From contig MU404151.1 of the NCBI GenBank assembly GCA_022695795.1, positions 97,252-161,251 on the forward strand: 64,000 bases of DNA, read 5' to 3'. Both the position numbers and the translations under genes were made by a program. Source of the stretch: Biscogniauxia marginata (Eukaryota > Ascomycota > Sordariomycetes > Xylariales > Xylariaceae). Shown one piece after another: positions 31,753 through 43,982 of this stretch (position 1 is its first letter; every line of letters starts with the position of its first letter). The notes under the pieces are model-generated. The model did not search any database, was not told the origin of the DNA, and saw only the letters and a program-made list of their open reading frames with translations.

Positions 31753-32433
31753 ATTGGCGGTATTGCGGCGCTTGCGTGATGTAGAATGGGTTGGTCGCGC
31801 GTTGGTGATTGTCAAGAACGTGGGAAAGAATGATGGCGGTTGACGAAAGGTGGCGTCGTATCGTCCAGGATGGAGACTTATCGATTTAATCAGGTAGCTT
31901 ACTTAAGTCGCGCTATGTACCTATGTACCGGGGATCCAGCAGTTACCACTCTCCGACAGCTGTCTGCCGGCTCCATGCCATCCGCCGTCCAATATCAGAA
32001 TCTCAAATCATCTACCAGGTAGGTCACTGACAACATTCCGGAGACTAACAACATATCTTTCTTTATTTCCGTAACATCACAACACTGATATCTAACTCTA
32101 GCCATTCGTATATAATAAAGTAAGATTCTAAACCACCTCACAATCTTCCATTTTTCGCTGTAAACATATCTGTTCTCTGTGCGGTTCCAGCACTCCGACA
32201 GCCTCGTACTAATAAGCGAGCATTGCATTGACTCGTAACCTCATCTGACCAAATATCATTACCAATCACCTAGTTTTTATAACTTTTTTTTTTCGAGGAA
32301 AATAAAAACCAGGTAGAAATGAACGGGAGGAAGAGAAAGAACAAAAAAATGGAGAGGAAAACATGAGATCCTCCCTCATGCGACTCAAACCAAAGGACCT
32401 TCCTCTCCTGACCAGAGCTAACACGTCCTTCAT
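31753..32433. other. Spacer between two minus-strand genes
   Basis: Short promoter/3'-flank spacer with no gene seen. A T-rich run (TTTTTTTTT, about 32285-32293) lies in the 3' flank of the upstream gene. Confidence 0.6.
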
Positions 32434-33735
32434 CTAAGCCTGGCCCTCTATCATTGTGTCTGCTTCGTATTCCCCGTCTTCTTCAAAGCATGCTGATGTG
32501 TCGAATGGGCTTAGTAGCTCTTCCAATTGCCCCATTTCACTGCTAGGCTCTTCAAACCCAACTCCGTCGTACACAACACCGGCCATTATTTTCGGAGCGT
32601 CTGGGTGTAGAGAGTAGAAGACATGTCTGTGGGTGTGTCCTGGCATGTCTCCGCATGTGATGTAGGGCTGAGGCTGATATAGCATGCCGTCCAGATGAGA
32701 ACGATCTAGATACAAGGCAGAGGGGTCAACGCCCATGGGTATGGCGTCCTCTATCGATGGAGACAGTCCTTGGTCAAGTTCCATGGGAATATAATTTGTA
32801 GGATCGGGAGTCAGTGGCTGATTATATCCATAAGGCATGTCGTACGGCATAGCATTATAGACCCCGGGACGCCTATGAGCCACATTATACTGCGTGGGAG
32901 GCCTAGGAGCCGTCATACAAGGCCGCATAGCATCCCAGACCTTTGGTGCGTACCCGTCTGGATCTAAGCCTTCCAGTAATTCGCGAAGGCATACAGGCAG
33001 CATTGGTGCGTAGAAACAAGCACTGAGCGCCATCGCCGCCTTTGTATGAATGTGGCAATCTCGGTATTCCACGATCGGCTCCAGGTATCCCACATCCTCA
33101 CATTGTAGTCGCAGGTAGAAATTATCCTCGTCGATCCCAACCGAAGAGTACCCGCTATACACTCCCTTCTTCACATGGCGAGAACAAGTATGGCCCCCAA
33201 AGAAGCGAGTCCCGGTGACCACATCCAGGTCACCCGCTTTCACTTCCAGCCACGGCTCGTTGCTACCGCCCACCGAACACTTTTTGCACATATATATCTT
33301 CTTTTCGTTGATCAGACACCGGTTCTCCGTTGGCGCAGAGAGGTATTTTTTCTCTTGGCTCGCGCGTTCGATTCCTTTTTCCAAGATGATCGCAACTTGG
33401 GTTTCGGCTCCGAGTTTAAAGTACGCCCAACGAAAGAGAACTTCGAAGTTTGGGATAATTTTAAGCAGAGGCTCCTCGTCTTCCATGTATCCTCTGTGAA
33501 CGTCGCATTTTCTGATTCTGATGTCCGGGGATGATTCGTCTTCGCTCAGAAAATTCTCGCAAGTCTGGTGTGTCGGGTCCGTAAAGTTGGCGTCTTGACA
33601 AAGCCGGCTTGCTACGCACATCATATCCGTATAGGGGTCATGTTCACCCACTTTTATGCACTTCCATTCTCCGGTTGGATTGCCATTTTGCATGCACGTG
33701 ATACAGATATAGACAGTGTATCTATGCTGACACAT
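32434..33735 (-). CDS. Cys-rich hypothetical protein, 433 residues
   Basis: An intact 433-codon frame without introns. The N-terminus has closely spaced cysteines (MCQHRYTVYICITC, later WKCIKV, MMCVASRLC), and a second set occurs mid-protein (YMCKKCSVGG, GGHTCSRHVKKG), suggesting one or two zinc-binding ribbons. The C-terminal third is Pro/Tyr/Met-rich and acidic at the end (CFEEDGEYEADTMIEGQA), and probably disordered. There is no signal peptide or membrane helix. I do not recognise the family; the pattern recalls lineage-restricted fungal proteins. The next gene on this strand is Kin17, 0.7 kb downstream. Confidence 0.65.
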   Translation of the reverse strand: MCQHRYTVYICITCMQNGNPTGEWKCIKVGEHDPYTDMMCVASRLCQDANFTDPTHQTCENFLSEDESSPDIRIRKCDVHRGYMEDEEPLLKIIPNFEVLFRWAYFKLGAETQVAIILEKGIERASQEKKYLSAPTENRCLINEKKIYMCKKCSVGGSNEPWLEVKAGDLDVVTGTRFFGGHTCSRHVKKGVYSGYSSVGIDEDNFYLRLQCEDVGYLEPIVEYRDCHIHTKAAMALSACFYAPMLPVCLRELLEGLDPDGYAPKVWDAMRPCMTAPRPPTQYNVAHRRPGVYNAMPYDMPYGYNQPLTPDPTNYIPMELDQGLSPSIEDAIPMGVDPSALYLDRSHLDGMLYQPQPYITCGDMPGHTHRHVFYSLHPDAPKIMAGVVYDGVGFEEPSSEMGQLEELLSPFDTSACFEEDGEYEADTMIEGQA

Positions 33736-35621
33736 GATTGCCAGGAAACGTCGAGGAGCGGGTGGCTTGGCTATGTAAGCGGTAATGGATAGGTTAAAAT
33801 AGCAGTGTTAGGGGGAGAGGGGATAGGTTGGGCAAATCGAACATCACCGTTTGGTAATAGTATTGGACAAGGCAGAGAGCATTCCCCCCTCTTATAATCT
33901 CAGAACCAGGCTATAAGGGAGACAACTGACAACTCATGTACAACCTATGTCCTATTTTAGGCGGATAACGGCAACCTGCTGTGACTCCATCATAGATCAC
34001 GAGCCAGGAGAGTACATGGCGCAAGGGCAACTTGTGCCTTTGCATACAGGGGAGTCGCCACCTCGGCTTGTAGCTTTAGAATTATACACCACGCGCTCCT
34101 TCAAGGAATATATTCCCGCATGAGCAAACTCCTGGTTCGACAGCCTACAGAGTAAATAGGCTTGAATATGTTCTACTAATGAATACGACCCATCCTTAGC
34201 CATGTTTCCATGCCCTTGGTACTCGAACAATGGAAACTTCTCTACCTTTACAAAGCCTCCCGCCCAACAAACTCGCTTACTAGGTACATGGGATCACCCA
34301 GCTCGGTGAGCAAACAAGCCAACATACAAAGCCCGGGGGACGCAATGGAAACACGTGCAATATATATTACCGGTAGCCTTCCGTCAAGGTTCAGTGCGTT
34401 GGCCACGCCAAATGTTCCAACATCTTGTTACAAAATAAGTATAGACTACCCAAGGTAGGCAAGCTTCCACACTGCGCGCGTATCCAACTTGCGGGAGTAC
34501 CCGCCTCCCCCCTTACAGCACCAACCATCATGAAACCAACAGTCCTGTTCTGCCGATTACGTTGGTAGTACACGTGAAACTACCCGAGGTTATTCAAGGC
34601 TATCGATCCAGAGGAACAAGGAAATTATGGCCTGACCAATGTAATATGTGGACTATGTGGCTGATGCTGCTCCCCCCGGGGGGAGAGGAGGAGGGCAGTT
34701 ATCAGTCGTCACGAGGAGCAAAATATCCCTAATTTCTAAACGACCTCAACTATACATTATTCACGCAAGATATCTTTTCTCCCATTCTGAAACGAATGCG
34801 CTTTGTCGGATAAATCCACGAGGTATTTCATAGTTCCGTAACGTCCTGGAACCAGGAGAAAATAACTAAATAAGTACCTAACTAGATAAATAAGAGTAAA
34901 CTCATAGATACCATATGACATTTTTACTCCAAGTGACAAAATTTCATTATTTAATTTAAAAGACTTCGGGGTATTGACAGGAGGTTATTAAAAAAAAATC
35001 AAATAAAAGCAGGGTTAGGAACAAAGAAGTCTGCCGTACCAGACATAACAACCGATGTCATCCGAACACCCCTGACTGCGGCCATACAACCCTGGACCGT
35101 GACAAAAGCAACGGAGAGGAAGATAAAAAAGAGAGCAGGGGTGTTGAAACATTTACGCGCTCATTTCGCTATTTCTGTCGCTGTCCGGTTACACAACATA
35201 CTAGTTCGGGGCCCCGACCCGGCCATAATCCGGAGCCAGATATCGGAATCGGAGCTCACCTGGTAAACAGGAATCCGCAGCACGTTAATATCCAGAACCG
35301 GCCAGATTTGCTATGTGAATCACCTGTCACTATTTGAAATACCAAGCATCTTAAAAACGAAATAATTATAGCGACTAAAGAACTTTAATTATTAATTATA
35401 TAAAAATTATATACATTATAATAAATTAACTTTAAAATACCTTAGTTAATTAATATTAATATATATTTATATTATTAATTATTTAAGTTTTTAACTTATT
35501 ATTTAATAATTATAATAAATTTAAATAAATAAATTTAATATATATATATATTTAATTTAAATCCCTTTCATTATTTCATTTTATATATATACACACCACA
35601 TCAGTCAGATCAAAAACCCAA
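33736..35621. other. Intergenic region ending in an AT-rich patch
   Basis: No gene is supportable. A perfect 16-bp palindrome of C and G runs lies at 34670-34685. The last 250 bases (about 35352-35600) are AT-rich like the RIP block at the left end and come within about 20 bases of the aspartokinase stop codon. Confidence 0.55.
35352..35600. repeat. AT-rich RIP-like patch 3' of aspartokinase
   Basis: About 250 bases composed almost only of A and T, dominated by TTAATTAATA-type words, with sharp edges. It resembles the repeat block at 1-5930 in composition, but no specific element is recognisable. Confidence 0.55.
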
Positions 35622-37410
35622 CTAGATATACTCCAAAAACGTAAATAGGTTCGTATGCAGTATATTCATCGCCCTCGTCGCCTCCCTCGCGTCGATGACG
35701 CACGATATGTTGATCTCGCTGGCCCCCTGCGAGATCATCTCGATGTTGACGTTGTGCTCCCCGAGCGTCGCGAACATGCGCCCCGCGATGCCGATCATGT
35801 TCTTCATCTCGGCCCCCACCAGGCTCAGGATCGCCATGTCCGGCAGGATGCTGACGTCGCCGCACTCCTCGAGCTCCGCCCGCGCACGCTCGAAGTCGTC
35901 CGCCGGCACCCGGTGGATCGCCATCGACACGTGCACCTCGCTCGTCGAGATCAGGTCCACCGAGATGCGGTGACTGTTGAGGATCGAGAAGACCCGCGCG
36001 AAGAAGCCGTGCGAGATGGACCGCTTGTTCGAGTGCACGTTGATCACCGTGATGTGGTCCTTGATCGTCACGGCCGTGGGCCGCTTCGGCGTCTTGCGCA
36101 GCGAGGTGGGGTCTGATGGCTGCCGGGACCGCTTGATCTTTTGTGCTGGCGACTGTACCGGGTCTGGAACGATGATAGTGCCATCCCCGCGGGGATTCTT
36201 GACGTTCTTTATGCGGATCGGTATCGGCGGCTGTGCCTTGATCACCTGGTCCATTGTGAGGTGGTGGATGACCTCGGAGCCATAGAATGTGAGCTCGGCA
36301 GCTTCCGATGGTGTGATGGTTTCTAGCAGCCGTGCCGTTGGGACTTTGGTCGGGTCCGCGGTGAAAATGCCATCCACCTCCTTCCATATCTGCAGCTCTT
36401 TAGCTTTCACGCCCACGGCCACCAATGCGGCACACAGGTCAGTGTACCCCCGGCCAATATCACCGTTCATCAAGCTTCCGGGAACATTCCCGAAGAAACC
36501 TGTAACCACCGGTACCCTGTCATTACATGCCTGTATCCTCTTGCGAAAAATGGCGGCGGCCTCTTTAAAGAAGACAGGCGTCAGTCGATCTGTGCTGTCG
36601 TAGTGCATAACGTCGGACAAATCCACGTATTCAGCTTCGACATGCTGCCAGACTTGTCAGCAGATGTCCCATGGATGGTTTATGATCCCAACAAACCCTA
36701 TCTTTTAGCATTGCTGTCATATATCGGCAACTCAGCTTCTCCCCAAAACTAACGACTCGGTCCTTTGATCTAGAATTGACTTCCAAGTTAAACCGCTTGG
36801 AAGCAATGATGTAGTCTATCAACTCTTGGCAGTCCTCCTGTATGCCTTCTGTGACCTCCTTCTGTGTTTCTGGGTTCTTTATTGACTCTTGGATGGCGAG
36901 GATGTGTTCGCTACATATCTCCCGGATGGAGGTCTTTGCTTGGTCGACGAGTTTATTCTGAGTAATTTCGTCGCTCGTTGCGGCAGATACATCTCGTAAC
37001 TTCTTATAGATTTCTAGCAGCCTGTATAAATGCGCTGTGTCAGACTACTAGGGGATGTTTTCTATAGGCACAGGGGGTTCAGGCTGTGACTCACCGGCTG
37101 GTGGTGCCATTGACTTTCTTGCCAGAGCTCCGTGCAGAGCAGACGACGGCGATCTTGTGCGACTTCAAGCCTGTGCTAGTGATGCGGTCAGTCGACGACA
37201 CACGGGAGAGAGCTCCAATATCTTTATCGTACCGTACAATGTCTTCTGCGATCTGCAGTCGTGGCGGACAAGGTCAGCTACACCGAAGGCACCAGGCTCT
37301 GGAGATTGTGTGATACGAACATTGTCTGGGAACTTTCCAATGCTGGTACCGCCGAACTTCTGGACAATCCAGCCGTTGTCGCTGTCGTTTCTATGGGATA
37401 TTGGTTCCAT
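35622..37410 (-). CDS. hom3: Aspartokinase (L-aspartate 4-phosphotransferase)
   Basis: Four exons fit on the minus strand: 37410-37321, 37252-37095, 37021-36697 and 36644-35622, giving 531 residues, the usual size of the fungal Hom3-type enzyme. It phosphorylates aspartate, the first step towards threonine, methionine and isoleucine. The start ATG has an ACCGCC context. The N-terminal KFGGTS nucleotide-binding motif is in exon 1. The kinase domain includes VVTGFFG, GRGYTDLCAALVAVG and WKEVDGIFTADP. Two C-terminal ACT domains follow (ITVINVHSNKRSISHGFFAR; MAILSLVGAEMKNMIGIAGR), which mediate threonine feedback in this family. Introns 1 and 3 use the less common donors GTTCGT and GTTTGT. The last exon is markedly GC-rich. 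Confidence 0.93.
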
Positions 37411-37642
37411 GGCGGTCGTAACAAAACGGATGTTGGTCTCCTTCGAAGTCTAGAGACGAATAAAACCCAGCCAAGCGAACGACTTGAGGCCGGGGACAAC
37501 CCTCACGCCACACGAGTTCTAAAATATGGTAAAACAAGTAAGTGATCGTAATGTGAACGAAGCAAATAGCACTCGCATATTTTTCTAAGAGGAGTCAAGC
37601 TCCAAGATTTAAAAACGGTACGCCTAGCGACGTGACTGTATA

Positions 37643-37675
37643 AGTAGTAGTAGTAGAAGTAGCAGTAGTAAGTAG
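37643..37675. repeat. Imperfect AGT microsatellite
   Basis: About eleven near-perfect AGT/TAG triplets with a few substitutions in the upstream flank of the aspartokinase gene. Confidence 0.75.
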
Positions 37676-38029
37676 TGCCATGCGATGTTCGGCTGCAGTC
37701 GCCCCGTTTCCTCCAAAGTCCTTCTACGACGGAGGCCCCGAACCGGAATTGCTTTGTAGCGAAGAAAAAAAAAATATTAAGTCGATGGCGGGGCAGAAAA
37801 AGGTGGGAACATGGAGTGGACCCTGAATCAGGTACGTAACTGGATGCACAGGAATACCTGGATATAACAACCTTCCCTAAGCTAGGGACCTAAACCTTGT
37901 CAGCCCTAGCCTCCTGCCACCCCTGCATCTAGGCAGGCGACAGGGTGTTATACCTACCTTAGCTAAGCAGAATATCTTAAGCTTCCCGCCAGTCAATTCG
38001 CTGACTCGTGGACCCGACATATTCTTGTT

Positions 38030-38270
38030 ATAATAACATATATACCGCATAAGCGTATTTATTTAATATCCCGGCTCTTGAATTTTAATAGTAATATATA
38101 TACTTATAAATCATTTAATTTATTATGTCTTTAAAGAAGTTATATAATAAAATTAAATGTTATTATCTTTTTAATAATTAATTAAGTATATATTAAGCTA
38201 TTTAATAACAGCTAAGTTGTTAAATAAATGCATATATACTCGAATTTTAACTATATTAAATTATCAGTAA
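38030..38270. repeat. AT-rich RIP-like patch upstream of aspartokinase
   Basis: About 240 bases of AT-rich sequence with sharp edges, similar in character to the patch at 35352-35600 on the other side of the gene. No element is identifiable. Confidence 0.5.
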
Positions 38271-39134
38271 AAAGGTGCGCCGGTAAACCTTTCCCATAAT
38301 TCAAGCACGTTGGTCCCAGGTTTACTAGGTAGTATTTTTCGTCGTAACTATAACCAAGACCTTCTGAATAAGGCAGCGAGGACCATGCATGCAGCGTCGT
38401 CTTACTACTACATCGTATCTAACCTCGGCTGTACCGTGTTCCCTACATGTATGTATGTATATGTATGTTGTATGTTAGGTACTTATGTCGTATGTAGGGT
38501 AGGTCGCATGTAGGATAGCGTTCATGACAACATCAAAAAAAAGACTGGGCCGCTCTCTCCAGGTCTCAATGGTATGATCAGACATCTGATCGTCACGGGC
38601 ATAGAATCACTTGGAGTTGACCACGGTAGAATGTGTAGAAATAATAGTATATCAATGATGTCGTGGGTATCACACCTGTCTGTGTATGGATGTAGAGACT
38701 ACCAATCAACACCAGGCGAAACTCTTCAGGCCGACATCCAAGCCTCCAAGTTTTTTTTTTCAAGGCCTACCTACCAAAGCAGTATCGGTAGCCAAACATG
38801 CCCCTTTCTCCGCGAAAGGGTATCTGTTCCACGCATGCTAACATCCATGCGTCCCTCCAAATATGACAAGATTACAAAAACACTAATACATTTCCAGGAA
38901 GATCACCTGGGTGGCCTAGTCGTATCCGGCACCATTCGTCCGTCGTATATTCAGTCATACCATTCGTACCATCGTACCCTCAGGCCGATCCTACACCACC
39001 CAGAAACCCCCTAGATCCATGTGACTGGATGAGGCATCCCCGCCACCAACGCCGAAGCCTATATAGACAAATCCAACCATGAACGCCCGTCGCATATGAT
39101 ATGCTGGTTGAAAGAAAAGAAAAGGGCCCACCGT

Positions 39135-41686
39135 TTAATGCATCTCCGGGTCGAGAGGTAGAGCATGCAGACCTTGTCCCTGACCTTGGCTCTGCTGAAG
39201 CTCGAACTTGTGCATGGGAAACTCGTCCTCGGGAGTCCTGATACCAATTCCGCTGTCGTCATGGTTTGCCGACATGTGTAGAGAGTCTTGGCCGTTCGCG
39301 TCAAGCTGGGAGGGGAAAGGGGCGCGATCTGGCTGGGGCTGTGCCATGTGCAACTGCGACAGGCCACCCTCCTCACTACCGCTGCTGCGTCGGGAGCCTG
39401 CCAGACTGTCCTTAGTAGTGGCAGAGCGTTCGTGGATATCAGCAGCCGGCAGGGACGAGCTTCGAGTGTGTATAAAGCCGCCCTGCTCCGCGAGGAAGGA
39501 AATCATCTCATCAACCCAGCACTTGGTTACCCACCATGATCCAAAGCTCTTGCCTTGAGCAATTGTGAGGTCTCGCATCACCTCTGTCCCGACTCGTTGT
39601 ACACACCAGACAATGTCAGCAGCGGTCGCATATGGAAAGCGACGTGGAAGCGAGTAGAGAAAGTGAACCCATCGGTCAAGCACATTCAGATCACTGTTCT
39701 CATCCGAGTTCTGCTGATTCCGAACAATGTCCCCATAGAGAGTGAGACACTCAATCTCCCACGGGACATTCTGCGGGCACAACAGACCTCGAAGCTCGTG
39801 GAGAAGAAGGTTGACAAGGTCATCCATCCCTCTGGTCGGGACACACTCAGCAATCTTGCGGATTCTCACCATCGTTATCCAGTCAAGATACATCTGATCA
39901 CGATTGGCCGGGTTGGAGAGCATGTTGGCGGCTGCGTGAGCTGTGAGGTTGACACGTAGAGCTCGGTCAAGAAGACCAGCAAAGAGGGTAGCCGGGGCTT
40001 CCTTAGCCTGGATGACGTGACGAGGCTGCCCCTGAAAAGAGATACGGATATGCGGAACAAGTCCTTCCGAGATGCTTCGTAGGGTGTCAAGAATTTTCTT
40101 GGGGACGACCTGTAAAGTGAGGCCTGAGACGATTCGCATTATTCGCTGATATAGCACAAAATCGCACTCCTCTATCCAAGCAGCAACGCTGGGATTGGAA
40201 AAGAGTCGTGCCACAGGCATGGTGAGGGTACCCTGGAACGAAGTGTACAAGTGAAAGAAAGTAGTCCCTTTACAATAGCGGATGCACTCGACAAGGGATG
40301 TGCAATGAGACCGGTATAGAGCTGTCAGTGACATGGCGGAGTCAGGGTCGGTTCCATTAGGAAGGAATGCATCGATTCTGGGCAACACGACTGGGTCAAC
40401 CTGTAGGATACCCGCTTCAGGATCCGGGGCAAATGACAGTCGCATGAGGGTTTTGTCGTTCGAGGAGTGTAGCTGTTCAATACTAGACACATCAGGCTGA
40501 TTGTAGAGACTTTGGGCTCTAGTGCTTGTCGATGCAGGTGCGGCAAGAATCTCAGATGGCTGGGGAATCTGAGGGGATGGAAGAGCAGGCTTCTCTGCGT
40601 TCAGCGCCGGAGATTGAGAGTTGGCATTGCTGAGAAAGATTAGATCATCTGCAGTGAACGCCGACATATTATATGTAACTTACCTGTAAGGTCGAGGGAC
40701 AACAGACAGGTCTGGCATAGAGATAGGGAGAGCTGGTTGGATGGCAGGCTCTCTAAGCTCAGGTTGATCATCGATCAGATTGAAGTTGACATAGTGATAC
40801 TTGGACTCTCCACGAACACCAAGTCTACGTGTCTTCAGGCCAGGAAAAAGAACTCGAACTAGCTTCCCAAAGCTAGCGGGATTCAAGACGGTTATTCTCT
40901 CAGTCGCACAGCGAGATGCGTAGTTCGCATAGACTCGGCCTCTAGGCACAGAACCTTTTCCCTTGGAGCAGACTTGATTGATCCTGGAGATAATTAATTA
41001 GTACGGCGGTGACAAGTCTACTTCAGAGTTAACAAGTCTCATGATGCAACTTACCAGAGCATAGCAAAAATCTGGCGAGTGCGTTCTGAGTTAGGGCCTC
41101 GCTCGTTGCCATGCAACTCGGCTGCAACCTCGTCCAACTTCCGGTGCTTGTTCGCCTGGAATAGCTGGCGCATCTCCAGTTCGTTGTTGGCACTCGTCCG
41201 GCCGGAAGCTGGCTTGTTGCCGGCGGGAGGGGCAGCGAGAGGATCGCCCTCATCATGGTCGTCACGGTCAAACATCTGCGTGTCATGCTCGTTGAAACTA
41301 GCATTGACTCCATAGGCATCTTGGGACAGACCGTGGTTAAGGGTATGTTGCGAATAGCCCATTGCGGATCCGACGGACGACTGCATGCTAGACGCAATTG
41401 AGAAGGACTGGGGCCCCTGCATCTGGGATGCTGGACGCAGAATCATATCTTCAGCCGGCATCTGCTGTCCCATTTGCTGTCCCATGTGCTGTCCCATCTG
41501 CGGGCCCGCCGACATGCTTCTCGAGTTCTGCATAGCGCCATGATCGTTCGGGTTCCATTGGTCGGTGAAGGCATTGTGATGCGAGACAGGGAGCGAATGG
41601 TCAAGGGTCGGCTGCGTCGCGATGCTATGGACCGAGGCAGTAGAGGCTCTGGACTGCGTCCGCTTTCTCGAGTGGTGTTGCGACAT
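39135..41686 (-). CDS. RFX-family transcription factor (Crt1/RfxA type)
   Basis: Three exons fit: 41686-41055, 40983-40684 and 40629-39135, giving 808 residues. The RFX winged-helix DNA-binding domain (~180-275) spans the first junction: exon 1 ends RQIFAML and exon 2 continues WINQVCSKGKGSVPRGRVYA, then LNPASFGKLVRVLFPGLKTR and GVRGESKYHYVNFNL. The second intron (54 nt) is placed so that the frame continues into NANSQSPAL. The N-terminus is Gln/Met/His-rich with MGQHMGQQMGQQM repeats. The long C-terminal part (LTALYRSHCTSLVECIRYCK onwards) is the conserved RFX extension/dimerisation region. Crt1 represses ribonucleotide-reductase and other DNA-damage genes in yeast; Penicillium cpcR1 is a relative. 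An acceptor-like CGCAG 5' of the ATG suggests a 5'-UTR intron. Confidence 0.9.
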
Positions 41687-43982
41687 GGCGCCGGCCTCGA
41701 GAGGCTGGGTGTCTGCGCGAAGGTTAGAGACATGCACAAACACAATGAGCGAAACAAGCAGCACCGACGCGACAAGTCGCAGAGGGCAGTAGCGGGTAGG
41801 TCAGTGATAACAAGGGTTGACAAGGGGAAGACGTGCCTGGCTCCATGATATGGAGGGTTGTTTACCCTTGTGGGTGAGATGCGACTGGTACAATAAACAC
41901 AGGACGCACGCAGCAGGCGGAGTACTTGGCGGCGCGCGACAGAAGAGAAAAAGATGCCGAGAGAAAAGAAATGATCGAATGAAGCTGCTTAGGGTTAGTA
42001 CATGAGCGTGAGACCTGTAGCGGACGTGCTGGGTCGCCAGTAAGGTAGTGAGCTTCTTGATGGATGCGAAAAATAAGAAATAGAGGAGACCTCAAACAAC
42101 AAGAAAACTCTCTTGTCGGGGCAACCACAACAAAATGCTGGACTGAGGAAAGGTGGGGACGTTGGTAGCGAGTAAAAAAAGAAGGGAACGGGTCTGTGAG
42201 TGTTGCAGCGGGTGGGATTAAGTGTGGCTGGGACCGGGTACGTACCAAAGCTACCCAAGCGGCCGAGTCGGCAACGATCCTGTCTGCTGGTTGGTCCAAG
42301 TCGCGACAGTTGCCAATGAGCAAGTGAACCAAGGTAAGGTAGGTGCGTTCCTGTGTTCGGGTAAGGTTAGGACGGACATTCGCATCACGTGCTGACGAGA
42401 GACAGCTCTCACCTGTCAGACACCGGGCTTTGCACCCATGTAGTACTTCCGTAATGCAGTGCGATTGGCGGGGTCGATCGGAGGTTGCATCCAAGTTGAC
42501 GACAGTAGGTGTGTGTATGTGGTGTGTACAAGTTCTGTATTTAAAGAAAGCACCGAATTGATATGTCGAGTTGCAAGGCGGTGATGTTTTTTTCTTTGCT
42601 GACCGCTTAACAAACACAACAGAATTCCTCGTGTGTGGCCTTGAAATAGCTTTACTGGATGTTGGCAGATGTGTTTATTATGATCATTACTTACATATGT
42701 ACCTATGTAGGTATTCATTTAGCTAAGGTACGTACTGAACAATACCTAACTTACATGTACCAATGTTCTCAAATAATATTTAATGTTTACTTATAAATAT
42801 GTAACTTCATTCACTAATATGTAAGTACCCACCTTATACATGCCAGTATGTACCTTATATTATAAAAAGAAAAAAAGAAAAAAAGAGGTTACTTATCTCT
42901 AGCTATGTAGGTAGTTGTACCGTATACTTGATTATGCTGTGTTGTCTTATTTACAGTGTTCATCTTGAGATTAGATGTGTAAGGTATGCGATACAATGGG
43001 TGCTTAGGCTGTTTACATCATATTCTTTACAGCTGGTGCCTGCATTCCCATAAGACAAAGCCCAAATGTACCTAATGTAGGTCCTTACGTTGTTATGCAA
43101 AGCCACCTGCGTGCACTCTAACTATGCCCTACACTACACCAAGAAAATGGAATACTTGCAGAAGCACGAGGTGGACAACGAACAACAAGAACAACTGGAA
43201 AGCAAGGGCTTAGCCCACAGATTTCAGCACATGTATGGACGTATATACACTACTCAATGTATGTAGCTCCAGCAGGTATAGGTAGTGTGTAGGTACCTTA
43301 GCATATAATGTGCACTTAATGTACGTGTATATATGTACTATACCTACTTAAGTAATACCTACTTAGCCTGAGCTCAGGGTTTTAGCGCTTTAGTGGAGCA
43401 ATATGGCTGAAATAGGCGGTGCCGACAGTTCTCGTCTGGCTTGTCCGGGCTGTCAAGCTAGCCAAACCAGCTGCCATAAAGTGATTACAGATGGTGAGAG
43501 CCCGGCCCACCTGAGTGCCGGGTTTATCGTCTACCTAGGTACCTGGCCTTCCGTCATCGCCTGGGTTGAATGGTGCCCACCCACCACTCATCATTCACTA
43601 CGTAACTCCCCAGCATCTTTTTGCACTTCCCTTCCCACAAATCCCACGCCAACAATTGCTTATCCTCCCGTCTTCCAACCTCCTTTATATAAAGAGACAC
43701 ACACTCGTCTCAATACCTCCCCTACCTTGTTTTCAGCATCTGCATCGACATAGACATAGACATTGTCATTGCGAAGACGACGCCTAAGCACAGTTAAGAG
43801 GTATTCTTTGTCCTCTGTCTCTCACCGTCTCCATCCACCCCTGATAAGCAAGCAAGGTGGCTTTTTTTGCTAACCCTAACAATAATACCACAGTTAATCT
43901 ACCACTCCCTTGTCCCGTTTCTTGACATCACCATCCATCCCCCACATTCGAGCGCTCTGTTGTCCGCAACACAATATCCATC
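41687..43982. other. Divergent intergenic region between rfx and yop1
   Basis: About 2.3 kb shared by two divergently transcribed genes, with no supportable gene. The frame at 41862-42617 (minus) overlaps the 5' flank and lacks family motifs. Many TACCTA/TAGGTA words are scattered at 42700-43550. Confidence 0.55.
43685..43693 (+). promoter_or_regulatory. TATA-like element upstream of yop1
   Basis: TTATATAAA lies about 290 bases upstream of the yop1 ATG and is followed by a pyrimidine-rich stretch, as in fungal promoters. It is a consensus match only. Confidence 0.35.

Larger units (their letters stand above)
37411..39134. other. Intergenic region with AT-rich patch
   Basis: No gene is supportable. 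It contains the aspartokinase promoter, a TAG-type microsatellite (37643-37675) and an AT-rich patch at about 38030-38270. The frame at 38574-39014 has no family resemblance. Confidence 0.55.

Noticed and set aside
35605..36387. Minus-strand frame of 260 codons and plus frame of 153 codons over aspartokinase
   Set aside because: Both are out-of-frame shadows of the GC-rich last exon, with His/Arg/Gly-rich nonsense sequence.
41862..42617. Minus-strand frame of 251 codons upstream of the RFX gene
   Set aside because: No start context, splice link or domain; composition is that of a promoter region, and it lies in the 5' flank of the RFX gene.
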